Source: Shewanella aquimarina
GTDB taxonomy: Bacteria; Pseudomonadota; Gammaproteobacteria; Enterobacterales; Shewanellaceae
DNA length: 64,000 nt
Assembly (NCBI RefSeq): GCF_023349185.1
Contig: NZ_JAKIKY010000003.1
Coordinates: 248,001 to 312,000 of the forward strand
Direction of reading: 5' to 3'
A program made the position numbers and the translations under genes. The notes beneath the pieces are model-generated. The model was given only the letters and a program-made list of their open reading frames with translations, searched no databases and was not told the DNA's origin. Of this stretch, positions 56,883 to 64,000 are shown piece after piece (the first letter of the stretch is position 1; each line of letters opens with the position of its first letter).

Positions 56883-57074
56883 CTAGACTTTAACCTTAGG
56901 ATTCTTGGTTGGTTCGGCCTGACCATAGCTCACGCCATGTTGTTCCAAATAGCCACGGATCAGCTGTCTCACCACCTGAGATGGAGTAAGATCCTGTGAA
57001 GCACAAAGTTGTTCAAACGCCTGTTTCTTACTGGGGTCGAGTAACACGGTGAAACGTGCCGTCTTATTTTCCAT
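56883..57074 (-). CDS. small ribbon-helix-helix protein
   Basis: This 63-residue protein has the RHH (CopG/Arc-like) pattern: a beta strand TARFTVLLDPSKK, a helix QAFEQLCASQD, and TPSQVVRQLIRGYLEQHG, then a short basic tail. Such proteins bind DNA as dimers, often as autoregulators or antitoxins. No toxin gene is next to it, so a lone regulator is more likely. No target can be named. Confidence 0.65.
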   Translation of the reverse strand: MENKTARFTVLLDPSKKQAFEQLCASQDLTPSQVVRQLIRGYLEQHGVSYGQAEPTKNPKVKV

Positions 57075-57293
57075 GGGCTAATCCTCGCACTAAAAACATT
57101 ATCATTTGATTATAATCTTTATCCCCTTGCCTGCCTATAGCCAGGCGTATCCACTTAAAAAGGCTTTAATCAGAGCGTTCATTTCATACGCGGGTACTAC
57201 AGGCTGCTTACACAGCCTTTAATGGCTTGTTCGACTGCCTGGTTTTAACTGCAGGAAAATGAGGTTGATAGGGAAAGAGACTTAAGACAGGCA

Positions 57294-57324
57294 TAAAAAA
57301 AGACGCCCTGAGGCGTCTTTCTTA
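57294..57324 (-). terminator. terminator after tRNA-Ser
   Basis: On the minus strand GACGCC, TCAG, GGCGTC is followed by a seven-T run, a few bases beyond the tRNA 3' end. Confidence 0.9.
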
Positions 57325-57331
57325 GTGAATT

Positions 57332-57419
57332 TGGCGGTGAGTGAGAGATTCGAACTCTCGATACGTTGCCGTATACACACTTTCCAGGCGTGCTCCTTCA
57401 GCCACTCGGACAACTCACC
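57332..57419 (-). tRNA. tRNA-Ser (anticodon GGA)
   Basis: On the minus strand the 88-nt gene starts GGTGAGTTGTCCGAGTGG. The anticodon loop CTGGAAA gives GGA, a long variable arm follows, the T loop is GTTCGAATC, and the 3' end is ACTCACC-G-CCA with CCA encoded. The acceptor stem GGTGAGT/ACTCACC is perfect. The long variable arm and anticodon identify tRNA-Ser reading UCC/UCU. Confidence 0.97.
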
Positions 57420-57554
57420 GTAGCGTTGTGCAATCTCCAATAGGAATCACATCAACGGAGCGGTACTTTACGCAAATCGCTAAACAGGGTCAAGCTAAAA
57501 AACTGTCTGCTCAGGCATTTGCGTAATAGATCGCCAATTCGCTGCATATCCGCC

Positions 57555-59543
57555 CTATTTGAACTTGCTCACCAGCTCAGACATGGCGCTCACGTCATTA
57601 AGCAACGACTCATTCAACTCACTGAGACGATCGGAAACCTCATGGGTATTGCGGTAGATGTCGCTGATCTTCATCGCGTTTTGGTTTACCTCTTCGGACA
57701 CCGCCGATTGCTCATGGGTCGCCGCCGCGATCTGCTCGTTCATGCTGTCTATCACGCTTACCTCGCTGACGATGCGCACAAGTTCCTCACCGGCGCGCTT
57801 GGACTCGACCACACTGATCTCTGCCTTGCTGCGTCCGCTCTCCATCGCCTTAACGGCAATCTTAGCCCCCCGCTCTAGTCGCTCTGTCATGCTGCGAATA
57901 TCTTCCGTGGAGGTTTGTGCCCTTTGTGCCAGGCTACGTACCTCGTCGGCGACCACGGCAAATCCACGTCCCATCTCGCCAGCACGGGCAGCCTCGATAG
58001 CGGCATTGAGGGCCAGCAAATTCGTCTGCTCGGCGATACCACTGATCACCCCAAGCACATCGACGATCCCTTTGATATCTTCGTCTAGGTTATTGATCGC
58101 CTGCGCCGCATCGGCGATCTCCTGTGCCAGCTCGTTGATCGATTCTGCTGTGCGCCCTACCTCTTTACTGCCCTCCTGGGCTTCCTTGTTCGCCTGCGCC
58201 GAGGCTTCTGAGGCCTGTACCGCGTTTTGCGCTATCTCTTGCACCGTTGCGCTCATCTCTGTCATCGCCGAGGCAACCTGATCCACTTCACTATGGCCAA
58301 GTGCGACATCTTCACGCATGGTACGCGCGCAGCCTTCCATCTCCTGGGAGGCGGTGAGCAGTCCCTGAGTATTAGTTCTCACCATGCTGATCACCTTCTC
58401 GAAGTCGGCCATCATATGATTAAAGGCCGAGCCGAGTTGACCTATCTCATCTTCACCCGAAAGCTCGACTCGTACACTGAGGTCATAATGTTTCTGGGAC
58501 TCTGTCACCTTGTGATACAGGTGTCTGAGGGAGCCATGCAGATAGCGGCCAATAAACACCGACAGGAAGATCACCATGACACCCGAAACCAACATCAAGG
58601 CGATAACACTCACCATCAGCGACTTGGCGTTGGCAAGCGCACCGCGGGTGTCACTCAAAAGTTGTTGAGACAATTGGCGTTCAAACTGTCGCAGGGCATT
58701 GATGCGGGCGGTAGACTTGGCAAACCAATCTGTGGAGCTCTGAGCGCTCAACGCCGCGGGATCCTGGCTCATCGCCTTGTCGCGCAGTGCCGTCACCGCC
58801 ATGAAGGCTGGTGATGACGCGACTTGTCCATAGTCCGCACTCACCTTGTCGCTGGCCAAGGCTAAGAAGCGCTCCTGATAGGTGTTCTGCTCCGAGACCA
58901 AATTGACAAACTTGAGGAACATGCCGGGTTTGAAGACGCTGTTACCGAAGGTTGAGCTGAGCACCGCCCGCTCGATACCGGCACGCTCCTTCATCTGCAA
59001 AAAGGCGGCAAAGCTGGCCGAGGCGACCGCGATCTGACGGCTAGCCCCTTGTTGACTGGTCTGATCCACGATCGCCAAGAGTAACCCATTGAGTTTGGTG
59101 TAATAGGCTACCTCTTCGGGCACAGAAATGGTTAAACTATCTACCTTGCGGCGCATATCGCTGAGCTGGTTAATCATTTGATTCACCTGGCTCATCTGCT
59201 GAGCAAATGACTTAGGTAGCTCATGACTACTTATAAAGGCTTTGAAGTTATTGAGCTGCTCATCACTCAGCTGTCGCTGCTTTGGCAATTTATCGCCAAA
59301 GTTCTTGCCCTTAGAGCCCAGAAATCCGGCGCTCATGCCCCGCTCTTTTTGCAGTTCATGAACAAAATCGCTGTTCACGACCGCCAACTCGGACAGGGTC
59401 TCTACCTGACTCAGGCCTTGATGCAGCTGATATTGACCATAGACCACAAACAGACCAAAGAAGGTTGCCCCCAAAATGGGCGGCACTATCACCAGCAAAA
59501 GTTTGTTTCTTATATTGAGATCACTGATCCATTGCATATTCAT
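57555..59543 (-). CDS. methyl-accepting chemotaxis protein with NIT sensor domain
   Basis: This 662-residue chemoreceptor has a first membrane helix ([22 protein letters not shown], about 15-36). A periplasmic NIT (nitrate/nitrite-sensing, PF08376-type) domain follows with the marker [17 protein letters not shown]. The second membrane helix is [20 protein letters not shown] (about 310-330). HAMP follows, then a long signalling coiled coil whose tip is [29 protein letters not shown] domains respond to nitrate or nitrite in some proteins, but the ligand here is unproven. It lies alone between tRNA-Ser and nadA. Confidence 0.93.
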   Translation of the reverse strand: MNMQWISDLNIRNKLLLVIVPPILGATFFGLFVVYGQYQLHQGLSQVETLSELAVVNSDFVHELQKERGMSAGFLGSKGKNFGDKLPKQRQLSDEQLNNFKAFISSHELPKSFAQQMSQVNQMINQLSDMRRKVDSLTISVPEEVAYYTKLNGLLLAIVDQTSQQGASRQIAVASASFAAFLQMKERAGIERAVLSSTFGNSVFKPGMFLKFVNLVSEQNTYQERFLALASDKVSADYGQVASSPAFMAVTALRDKAMSQDPAALSAQSSTDWFAKSTARINALRQFERQLSQQLLSDTRGALANAKSLMVSVIALMLVSGVMVIFLSVFIGRYLHGSLRHLYHKVTESQKHYDLSVRVELSGEDEIGQLGSAFNHMMADFEKVISMVRTNTQGLLTASQEMEGCARTMREDVALGHSEVDQVASAMTEMSATVQEIAQNAVQASEASAQANKEAQEGSKEVGRTAESINELAQEIADAAQAINNLDEDIKGIVDVLGVISGIAEQTNLLALNAAIEAARAGEMGRGFAVVADEVRSLAQRAQTSTEDIRSMTERLERGAKIAVKAMESGRSKAEISVVESKRAGEELVRIVSEVSVIDSMNEQIAAATHEQSAVSEEVNQNAMKISDIYRNTHEVSDRLSELNESLLNDVSAMSELVSKFK

Positions 59544-59853
59544 CTTGCGTTATCCCTAACCACGGCGGGTTGATAGAGTGGCATTGCGTCACTTTACAGA
59601 TCCGGCACAGACAAAAGCCTTATCCATTACCGTATTAACACTAGCATAAAAATCTGACGTTAAAATAAAAGTCATCTAAAAACATGCACTAAAGGCACAA
59701 ATAAGATGACACTTATCATTTTTTACCATGCCTTAAACGGCCTCACAATGCCCATAAAGTCTAGTATGGTTAGCCAGTCACCAACCAATAGGCAGCAAAA
59801 AAGCGCCTTAAATGCGCTTTTTTGACAATCAAAGGCGCCCTTAAGCTAACAGC
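59544..59853. other. 310-bp intergenic region between nadA and the chemoreceptor
   Basis: It holds the nadA terminator at 59797-59823 and should hold the chemoreceptor promoter. I see no ORF and no other structure. Confidence 0.5.
59797..59823 (-). terminator. terminator after nadA
   Basis: AAAAAAGCGC and GCGCTTTTTT pair around a 7-nt loop. Confidence 0.9.
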
Positions 59854-60927
59854 CTAAGCGTTACCTTTCACCTGCATGTTCAGTGTCTTGGCAAAATCCA
59901 GCATGCGATCCAGTGGCACCAGAGCCCTGTCTCTGAGGGACTCATCGACGAAGATCTCGTGTTGTTCTGAGCCATCGTTAACCAGTGCGGCCTCAATGGC
60001 CTTAAGGCCATTCATCGCCATCCAAGGACAGTGGGCACAGCTACGACAGGTCGCGCCGTTACCGCCTGTGGGGGCTTCGATCAGGGTCTTATTGGGTGCT
60101 GCCTGCTGCATCTTGTAGAAGATCCCTTTGTCGGTTGCCACGATAAAGGTGTCGTTATCTAAAGTTTGCGCCGCCTTAATGAGCTGGCTGGTCGAGCCAA
60201 CGGCATCGGCCATCTCGACCACGCTGGCTGGCGATTCGGGATGCACCAGTACCGCGGCATCAGGGTACTGCGCCTTTAACTGAAGTAGCGCCTTTGCCTT
60301 AAACTCATCGTGAACGATACACTCGCCCTGCCACATCAGCATGTCGGCTCCGGTCTGCTTGGCGATATAGCTCCCCAGGTGACGGTCAGGTCCCCAGATG
60401 ATCTTCTTACCCTGACTGTCGAGATGCTCGACGATCTCAAGGGCGATGCTCGAGGTCACTACCCAGTCGGCGCGCGCCTTGACGGCGGCCGAGGTGTTGG
60501 CATATACCACGACGGTATGATCTGGATGGGCATCACAGAAGGCGCTAAAGGTGTCGATAGGACAGCCTACGTCTAGCGAACAGGTGGCATCCAGCGTCGG
60601 CATCAGTACGGTTTTTTCCGGGCTTAAGATCTTAGAGGTCTCGCCCATAAACTTAACGCCGGCCACGATCAAGGTCTTGGCAGGATGATCACGACCAAAA
60701 CGGGCCATCTCCAGTGAATCTGAAACACAGCCGCCGGTCTCTTCGGCCAGCGCCTGAATCTCAGGGTCTGTGTAGTAGTGGGCCACCAAGACAGCCTCTT
60801 TCTCCTTCAATAGCTGCTTGATGCGCGCCTTATAGGCCTGCTTCTCGCTATCACTTAGGGGAACCGGCTTTGCTGGAAACGGATACTGAATATTTTCGAT
60901 GCTTGGTGCTACTTGACTCATGCTCAA
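59854..60927 (-). CDS. nadA: quinolinate synthase
   Basis: NadA condenses iminoaspartate and DHAP to quinolinate for NAD synthesis and needs a 4Fe-4S cluster. The 357-residue sequence has [18 protein letters not shown]. The three cluster cysteines are likely in [12 protein letters not shown] or SLDVGCP, CIVHDEF and [11 protein letters not shown], the last with the C-x2-C-x2-C of proteobacterial NadA. E. coli NadA has 347 residues. The gene is flanked by terminators, so it is its own unit, and it follows the bkd operon as in other Shewanella (from memory). Confidence 0.96.
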   Translation of the reverse strand: MSMSQVAPSIENIQYPFPAKPVPLSDSEKQAYKARIKQLLKEKEAVLVAHYYTDPEIQALAEETGGCVSDSLEMARFGRDHPAKTLIVAGVKFMGETSKILSPEKTVLMPTLDATCSLDVGCPIDTFSAFCDAHPDHTVVVYANTSAAVKARADWVVTSSIALEIVEHLDSQGKKIIWGPDRHLGSYIAKQTGADMLMWQGECIVHDEFKAKALLQLKAQYPDAAVLVHPESPASVVEMADAVGSTSQLIKAAQTLDNDTFIVATDKGIFYKMQQAAPNKTLIEAPTGGNGATCRSCAHCPWMAMNGLKAIEAALVNDGSEQHEIFVDESLRDRALVPLDRMLDFAKTLNMQVKGNA

Positions 60928-60990
60928 ACCAAAGAGTGGGACTAATTAGCGGCATTATACTTAATCTCACGCCAAAGATTAACTGCGGCG

Positions 60991-61016
60991 AAAAAAAAGA
61001 GCGCCAAAAGGCGCCC
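60991..61016 (-). terminator. terminator after bkdB
   Basis: On the minus strand GGGCGCC, TTTT, GGCGCTC (one mismatch) is followed by eight T residues. Confidence 0.88.
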
Positions 61017-61039
61017 TTCTTAGATACATAATGCATAAA

Positions 61040-62602
61040 TTAGTGCATTGCCAGCAACATCTCTTGTGGCGACTCGAGATACTGCTTCCACAGGTTACAG
61101 AAGCGCGCGATGGTACCGCCGTCTATCACCCTGTGATCGCCAGACCAGCTAACCTGCATGATCTTACGCGCCTCGACCTCACCCTTATCGTTGAAGCGTG
61201 GTAGCGTCTGCAACTTACCTAGGGCGACGATGGCTACCTCTGGCTTGTTGATGATAGGCGTCGCAACCGTACCACCCAAGGCGCCAATATTAGAGATGGA
61301 GATGCTGCCGCCCTTCAGATCGCCCGGACTAACGCGGCCGCTACGGGCGTCTTTGGTCAGGCGAGTGATCTCGGCTGCAACCTCAAGGATAGATTTTTGC
61401 TGTACATCCTTCACGTTGGGTACCAATAGACCGACTTTCGAGTCTACCGCCATGCCTATGTTGTGTGACGCCAGGAAGGTCTGCTCGCTGCAATCCTCGT
61501 TCACGCGGCTGTTGATGCCGGGGAACTGAGTCAGCGCCAGAGACATCGCCTTCATGAAAAATGGCATCATGGTCAACTTTAGATCGTCGCTTGAATAACG
61601 CGCCTTCATCGACTCGCGCAGTGCGACCAACTCTGTCAAGTCCAGCTCTTCACAGTAGGTGAAATGCGGAATGGTCGAGACAGACTCTGTCATCATCTTA
61701 GCCATGACTGCCTTGACGCCGCGGATTGGCTCGACGCGATCGCCGGCTGATGGTGCCACAGCAGCCACAGTCTGTTCGCTCTGATCCTGCACTTTAGCCG
61801 CCTTGGCCTTCACGGCTTCACCGCTACGGAAGCGCTCGACATCTTCCTTATAAACACGGCCATGTTTGCCAGAGCCTGGCACTAGGCTGAGATCGATATC
61901 ATAGCTGCGCGCCAAACGACGCACAGCAGGACTCGCCAACGCCTTACCGTTACCGGCCGGGGCGTGCAGCTCAACATCTTGGCTCTCACTAGCAGCAGTT
62001 ACCGTATCGGCAACCGGCGCAGCTAAAGTCCCCTCTTCGCCCTCTACCTCGATAGAGAAAAGCGGCGTGTGCACCTGAGCCAGTTGGCCTTTACGGTAAT
62101 GCAGCTTAACCACCTTACCGCTCTTGATTGCTGGGATCTGCACCAAGGCCTTGTCGGTCATCACATCGGCGATAGGCTGATCTTCGACCACCATATCGCC
62201 TTCCTGTACCAACCACTCGACCAATTCGCACTCGACAATCCCTTCACCGATATCCGGCAGCAAGAACTCTTCGACGCGTTTTCCGCCAGCACCTTGCTGT
62301 GAATCAGATTGAACGACCTGCGTATCGGCTGCCGGTTCGGCCGCCACTTCATCTGCAACCTCACCGTCAATTTCCACCGAGTAGAGTGGCTCATGAACGA
62401 TGGCAATGTCGCCCTTCTTGTAATGAAGTTTTTTGATGACGCCGCCGTGCACGGCCGGGATCTGCACCAGTGCCTTGTCAGTCATCACATCGGCGATGGG
62501 TTGATCTTCTGTGACGGTATCGCCTTCGGCAACCAACCACTCGACCAACTCACATTCCACCACGCCCTCACCGATATCGGGCAAAATAAAATCTTTAATC
62601 AT
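61040..62602 (-). CDS. bkdB: branched-chain alpha-keto acid dehydrogenase E2, dihydrolipoyl acyltransferase
   Basis: This is the E2 core of the branched-chain keto acid dehydrogenase complex. It moves acyl groups from E1 via lipoyl-lysine to CoA. The 520-residue protein has two lipoyl domains (about 1-78 and 110-186) with modified Lys43 and Lys151 in TDKALVQIP. A peripheral-subunit-binding domain (about 221-258, ALASPAVRRLA) and the catalytic domain follow, ending in SWSGDHRVIDGG with His490 and Asp494. Two lipoyl domains instead of the single one in many bacterial BKD E2s is worth noting. It is 11 bases after bkdA2. Confidence 0.93.
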   Translation of the reverse strand: MIKDFILPDIGEGVVECELVEWLVAEGDTVTEDQPIADVMTDKALVQIPAVHGGVIKKLHYKKGDIAIVHEPLYSVEIDGEVADEVAAEPAADTQVVQSDSQQGAGGKRVEEFLLPDIGEGIVECELVEWLVQEGDMVVEDQPIADVMTDKALVQIPAIKSGKVVKLHYRKGQLAQVHTPLFSIEVEGEEGTLAAPVADTVTAASESQDVELHAPAGNGKALASPAVRRLARSYDIDLSLVPGSGKHGRVYKEDVERFRSGEAVKAKAAKVQDQSEQTVAAVAPSAGDRVEPIRGVKAVMAKMMTESVSTIPHFTYCEELDLTELVALRESMKARYSSDDLKLTMMPFFMKAMSLALTQFPGINSRVNEDCSEQTFLASHNIGMAVDSKVGLLVPNVKDVQQKSILEVAAEITRLTKDARSGRVSPGDLKGGSISISNIGALGGTVATPIINKPEVAIVALGKLQTLPRFNDKGEVEARKIMQVSWSGDHRVIDGGTIARFCNLWKQYLESPQEMLLAMH

Positions 62603-62613
62603 GCCTGGGGCTC

Positions 62614-63591
62614 CTAGTATTTCATCGATGCTTTGATCGCTTCAAAGGTCTTGAGCGCATCAGGCATATATTCTTTCTCGTGGATCAGTGGATAAGGTGT
62701 ATCCAAACCACACACGCGGCTAATTGGCGATTCCAGATAGAGGAAACATTCCTGCTGAATGGTTGCGGCGATCTCGCCGGCAAAGCCACCCGTCAGTGGA
62801 GCCTCGTGGTTGATGACCAGACGACCTGTCTTCTTCACCGAGGCCGCGACCGTATCGACATCCCAAGGCGCTAGTGTACGCAGATCGATCACCTCACAAG
62901 AGATCCCCTTCTTGGCCGCCATCTTAGCCGCCTCTTCGACGATCTCCATCTGAGCGCCCCAGGCCAGCACGGTAATGTCTGTGCCTTGCTGAACCACCTC
63001 GGCCTTGCCTAGCTCGATCTCATAGGCTTCATCTGGCACCTCGCCCACGCTGGCGCGGTAGAGACGCTTAGGCTCGAAGAAGACCACAGGGTTCTTGTCG
63101 CGAATCGAGGCAAGTAACAGGCCCTTTGCCTGATAGGCGTTACGAGGAACCACTACCTTCAGACCAGGCGTCTGCGTGAAATAGGCCTCGGGCGACTGCG
63201 AGTGGTAGTGACCACCGGCGATGCCGCCGCCATAAGGAGTACGATAGGTAATACCGCCTACTTCAAACTCGTTACCACTGCGGTATCTGAACTTGGCTGA
63301 CTCGTTCACTATCTGATCGAACGCCGGGAAGATATAGTCGGCAAACTGGATCTCGGCAATGGCCGTCATGCCATTTGATGCCAGACCATTGGCAAAACCC
63401 GCAATCCCCTGTTCGGTCAGCGGCGTGTTGAAACAACGGTCGCGACCAAACTTATCCTGCAGGCCAGAGGTGGCGCGAAATACCCCACCAAAATGTCCCA
63501 CGTCTTCGCCGAAGATCACCGCCTTGTCGTCGGTTTCCATCGCAATGGTCAAGGCATCGTTGATGGCTTGTAACATATTAATCTTGGCCAC
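62614..63591 (-). CDS. bkdA2: branched-chain alpha-keto acid dehydrogenase E1, beta subunit
   Basis: This is the beta subunit of the thiamin-diphosphate-dependent E1. The 325-residue sequence starts [19 protein letters not shown] and has [19 protein letters not shown] and [18 protein letters not shown]. It also has [18 protein letters not shown] and the transketolase C-terminal half ([18 protein letters not shown]). It forms the alpha2beta2 enzyme with BkdA1. It starts 3 bases after the bkdA1 stop. Confidence 0.95.
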   Translation of the reverse strand: MAKINMLQAINDALTIAMETDDKAVIFGEDVGHFGGVFRATSGLQDKFGRDRCFNTPLTEQGIAGFANGLASNGMTAIAEIQFADYIFPAFDQIVNESAKFRYRSGNEFEVGGITYRTPYGGGIAGGHYHSQSPEAYFTQTPGLKVVVPRNAYQAKGLLLASIRDKNPVVFFEPKRLYRASVGEVPDEAYEIELGKAEVVQQGTDITVLAWGAQMEIVEEAAKMAAKKGISCEVIDLRTLAPWDVDTVAASVKKTGRLVINHEAPLTGGFAGEIAATIQQECFLYLESPISRVCGLDTPYPLIHEKEYMPDALKTFEAIKASMKY

Positions 63592-63594
63592 GAT

Positions 63595-64000
63595 TTAATC
63601 TCTCCCTGCGCTGCGTGGATAGGAATCAGGATATTTCTTGATGTGCTGCTTAAGCTCGGTCAGTTGCTGCTTGAGTCTCGGCGTCGGTTCGTCGAAGACA
63701 TCTTCGATGATCTCGTCGATCTTAGGTGCCGGTAGCTTCTCGGCGACCTTCACCGCAGCCAATACCTCTTCACGGTACTTCTCATACAGGGCCGCATCAT
63801 CGTTTTCGGCGAGCCATCCCTTATTGATCAGCCACAGCTTGAAGCGCTTAACCGGGTCGTGCTGCTGCCACTTGGCCTCTTCGTCTTTAGAACGGTAACC
63901 AGATGGGTCGTCCGAAGAGGAGTGAGCGCCGAGACGATAGGTCATGGCTTCAATCAGCACCGGCTTGTTGTGCTCAAGCGCATAGGCTCTCGCCTGCTGC
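63595..64000 (-). CDS. bkdA1: branched-chain alpha-keto acid dehydrogenase E1, alpha subunit (3' part)
   Basis: Only the C-terminal 135 codons are in the window; the frame is open to the edge. The internal GTG at 63960 is not a start: upstream codons continue in frame (ARAYALEHNKPV). The segment IEAMTYRLGAHSSSDDPSGYR includes the conserved His-Ser region of the ThDP E1 alpha family, followed by DPVKRFKLWLINKGWL. The E1 alpha subunit binds ThDP and decarboxylates branched-chain 2-oxo acids. It is the first of at least three cotranscribed genes. Confidence 0.92.
   Translation of the reverse strand, partial: QQARAYALEHNKPVLIEAMTYRLGAHSSSDDPSGYRSKDEEAKWQQHDPVKRFKLWLINKGWLAENDDAALYEKYREEVLAAVKVAEKLPAPKIDEIIEDVFDEPTPRLKQQLTELKQHIKKYPDSYPRSAGRD

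Noticed and set aside
57658..58281. 207-residue plus-strand ORF inside the chemoreceptor
   Set aside because: Low-complexity Ser/Ala-rich shadow of the MCP signalling domain.

Overview
The window reads as chromosome of a marine gammaproteobacterium, most probably Shewanella. The reasons are gene content and order: the block gyrA-serC-aminotransferase-aroA-cmk-rpsA-ihfB-lapA-lapB-pyrF, then ubiG-gph-nrdA-nrdB-yfaE, fadH, sppA, ansA, nadA and the bkd operon, plus a Mn-type pyrophosphatase and a TtrS-like sensor kinase. The species call is inference from memory of Shewanella genomes. I saw no transposase, phage gene, CRISPR array or rRNA. There is one tRNA (Ser-GGA), one foldback repeat that looks like a MITE, and several short tandem repeats.

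Layout. 1-4.4 kb: LonB-type protease, Mn pyrophosphatase, GNAT acetyltransferase. 4.6-11.3 kb: an accessory-looking block of outer-membrane porin, lipoprotein flavoprotein with an FMN attachment motif, divergent ApbE flavin transferase, and a TtrS/TtrR-like two-component system. 11.5-19.5 kb: periplasmic serine hydrolase, amidohydrolase, small lipoprotein, DTW-domain tRNA modification enzyme, PssA, DUF1904, a 58-residue membrane protein and DacB. 19.5-25 kb: acyl-CoA dehydrogenase, DUF2058, SDR-type 2,4-dienoyl-CoA reductase, pyrF, lapB, lapA. 25-35 kb: ihfB, rpsA, cmk, aroA, aromatic aminotransferase, serC, gyrA. 35.5-41.3 kb: ubiG, gph and the aerobic ribonucleotide reductase operon. 41.5-50.3 kb: YciI-like protein, fadH, sppA, ansA, a three-gene carboxypeptidase operon and an orphan OmpR-type regulator under a Fur-like palindrome. 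50.4-57.4 kb: DUF885 lipoprotein, orphan solute-binding protein, EEP phosphatase, cardiolipin synthase, YjdM, ribbon-helix-helix protein, tRNA-Ser. 57.5-64 kb: chemoreceptor with a NIT domain, nadA, and bkdB-bkdA2-bkdA1, the last cut by the window end.

How the genes work together. Fatty acid and branched-chain catabolism recur (acyl-CoA dehydrogenase, two unrelated 2,4-dienoyl-CoA reductases, BKD complex). The acyl-CoA dehydrogenase and fadH share a similar AAAC-N4-GTTT-type inverted repeat upstream. Phospholipid synthesis is represented by pssA and cls, envelope quality control by lapAB, sppA and dacB, and nucleotide supply by nrdAB-yfaE, pyrF and cmk. The nrd promoter carries two NrdR-like boxes exactly 31 bp apart.

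The best candidate for an undescribed system is the 4.6-11.3 kb flavin locus. Its porin/flavoprotein pair, flavin transferase and dedicated two-component system have no recognisable terminal reductase next to them. The promoter regions on both sides share a GCGGTTTTCCG motif that could be the response-regulator operator.
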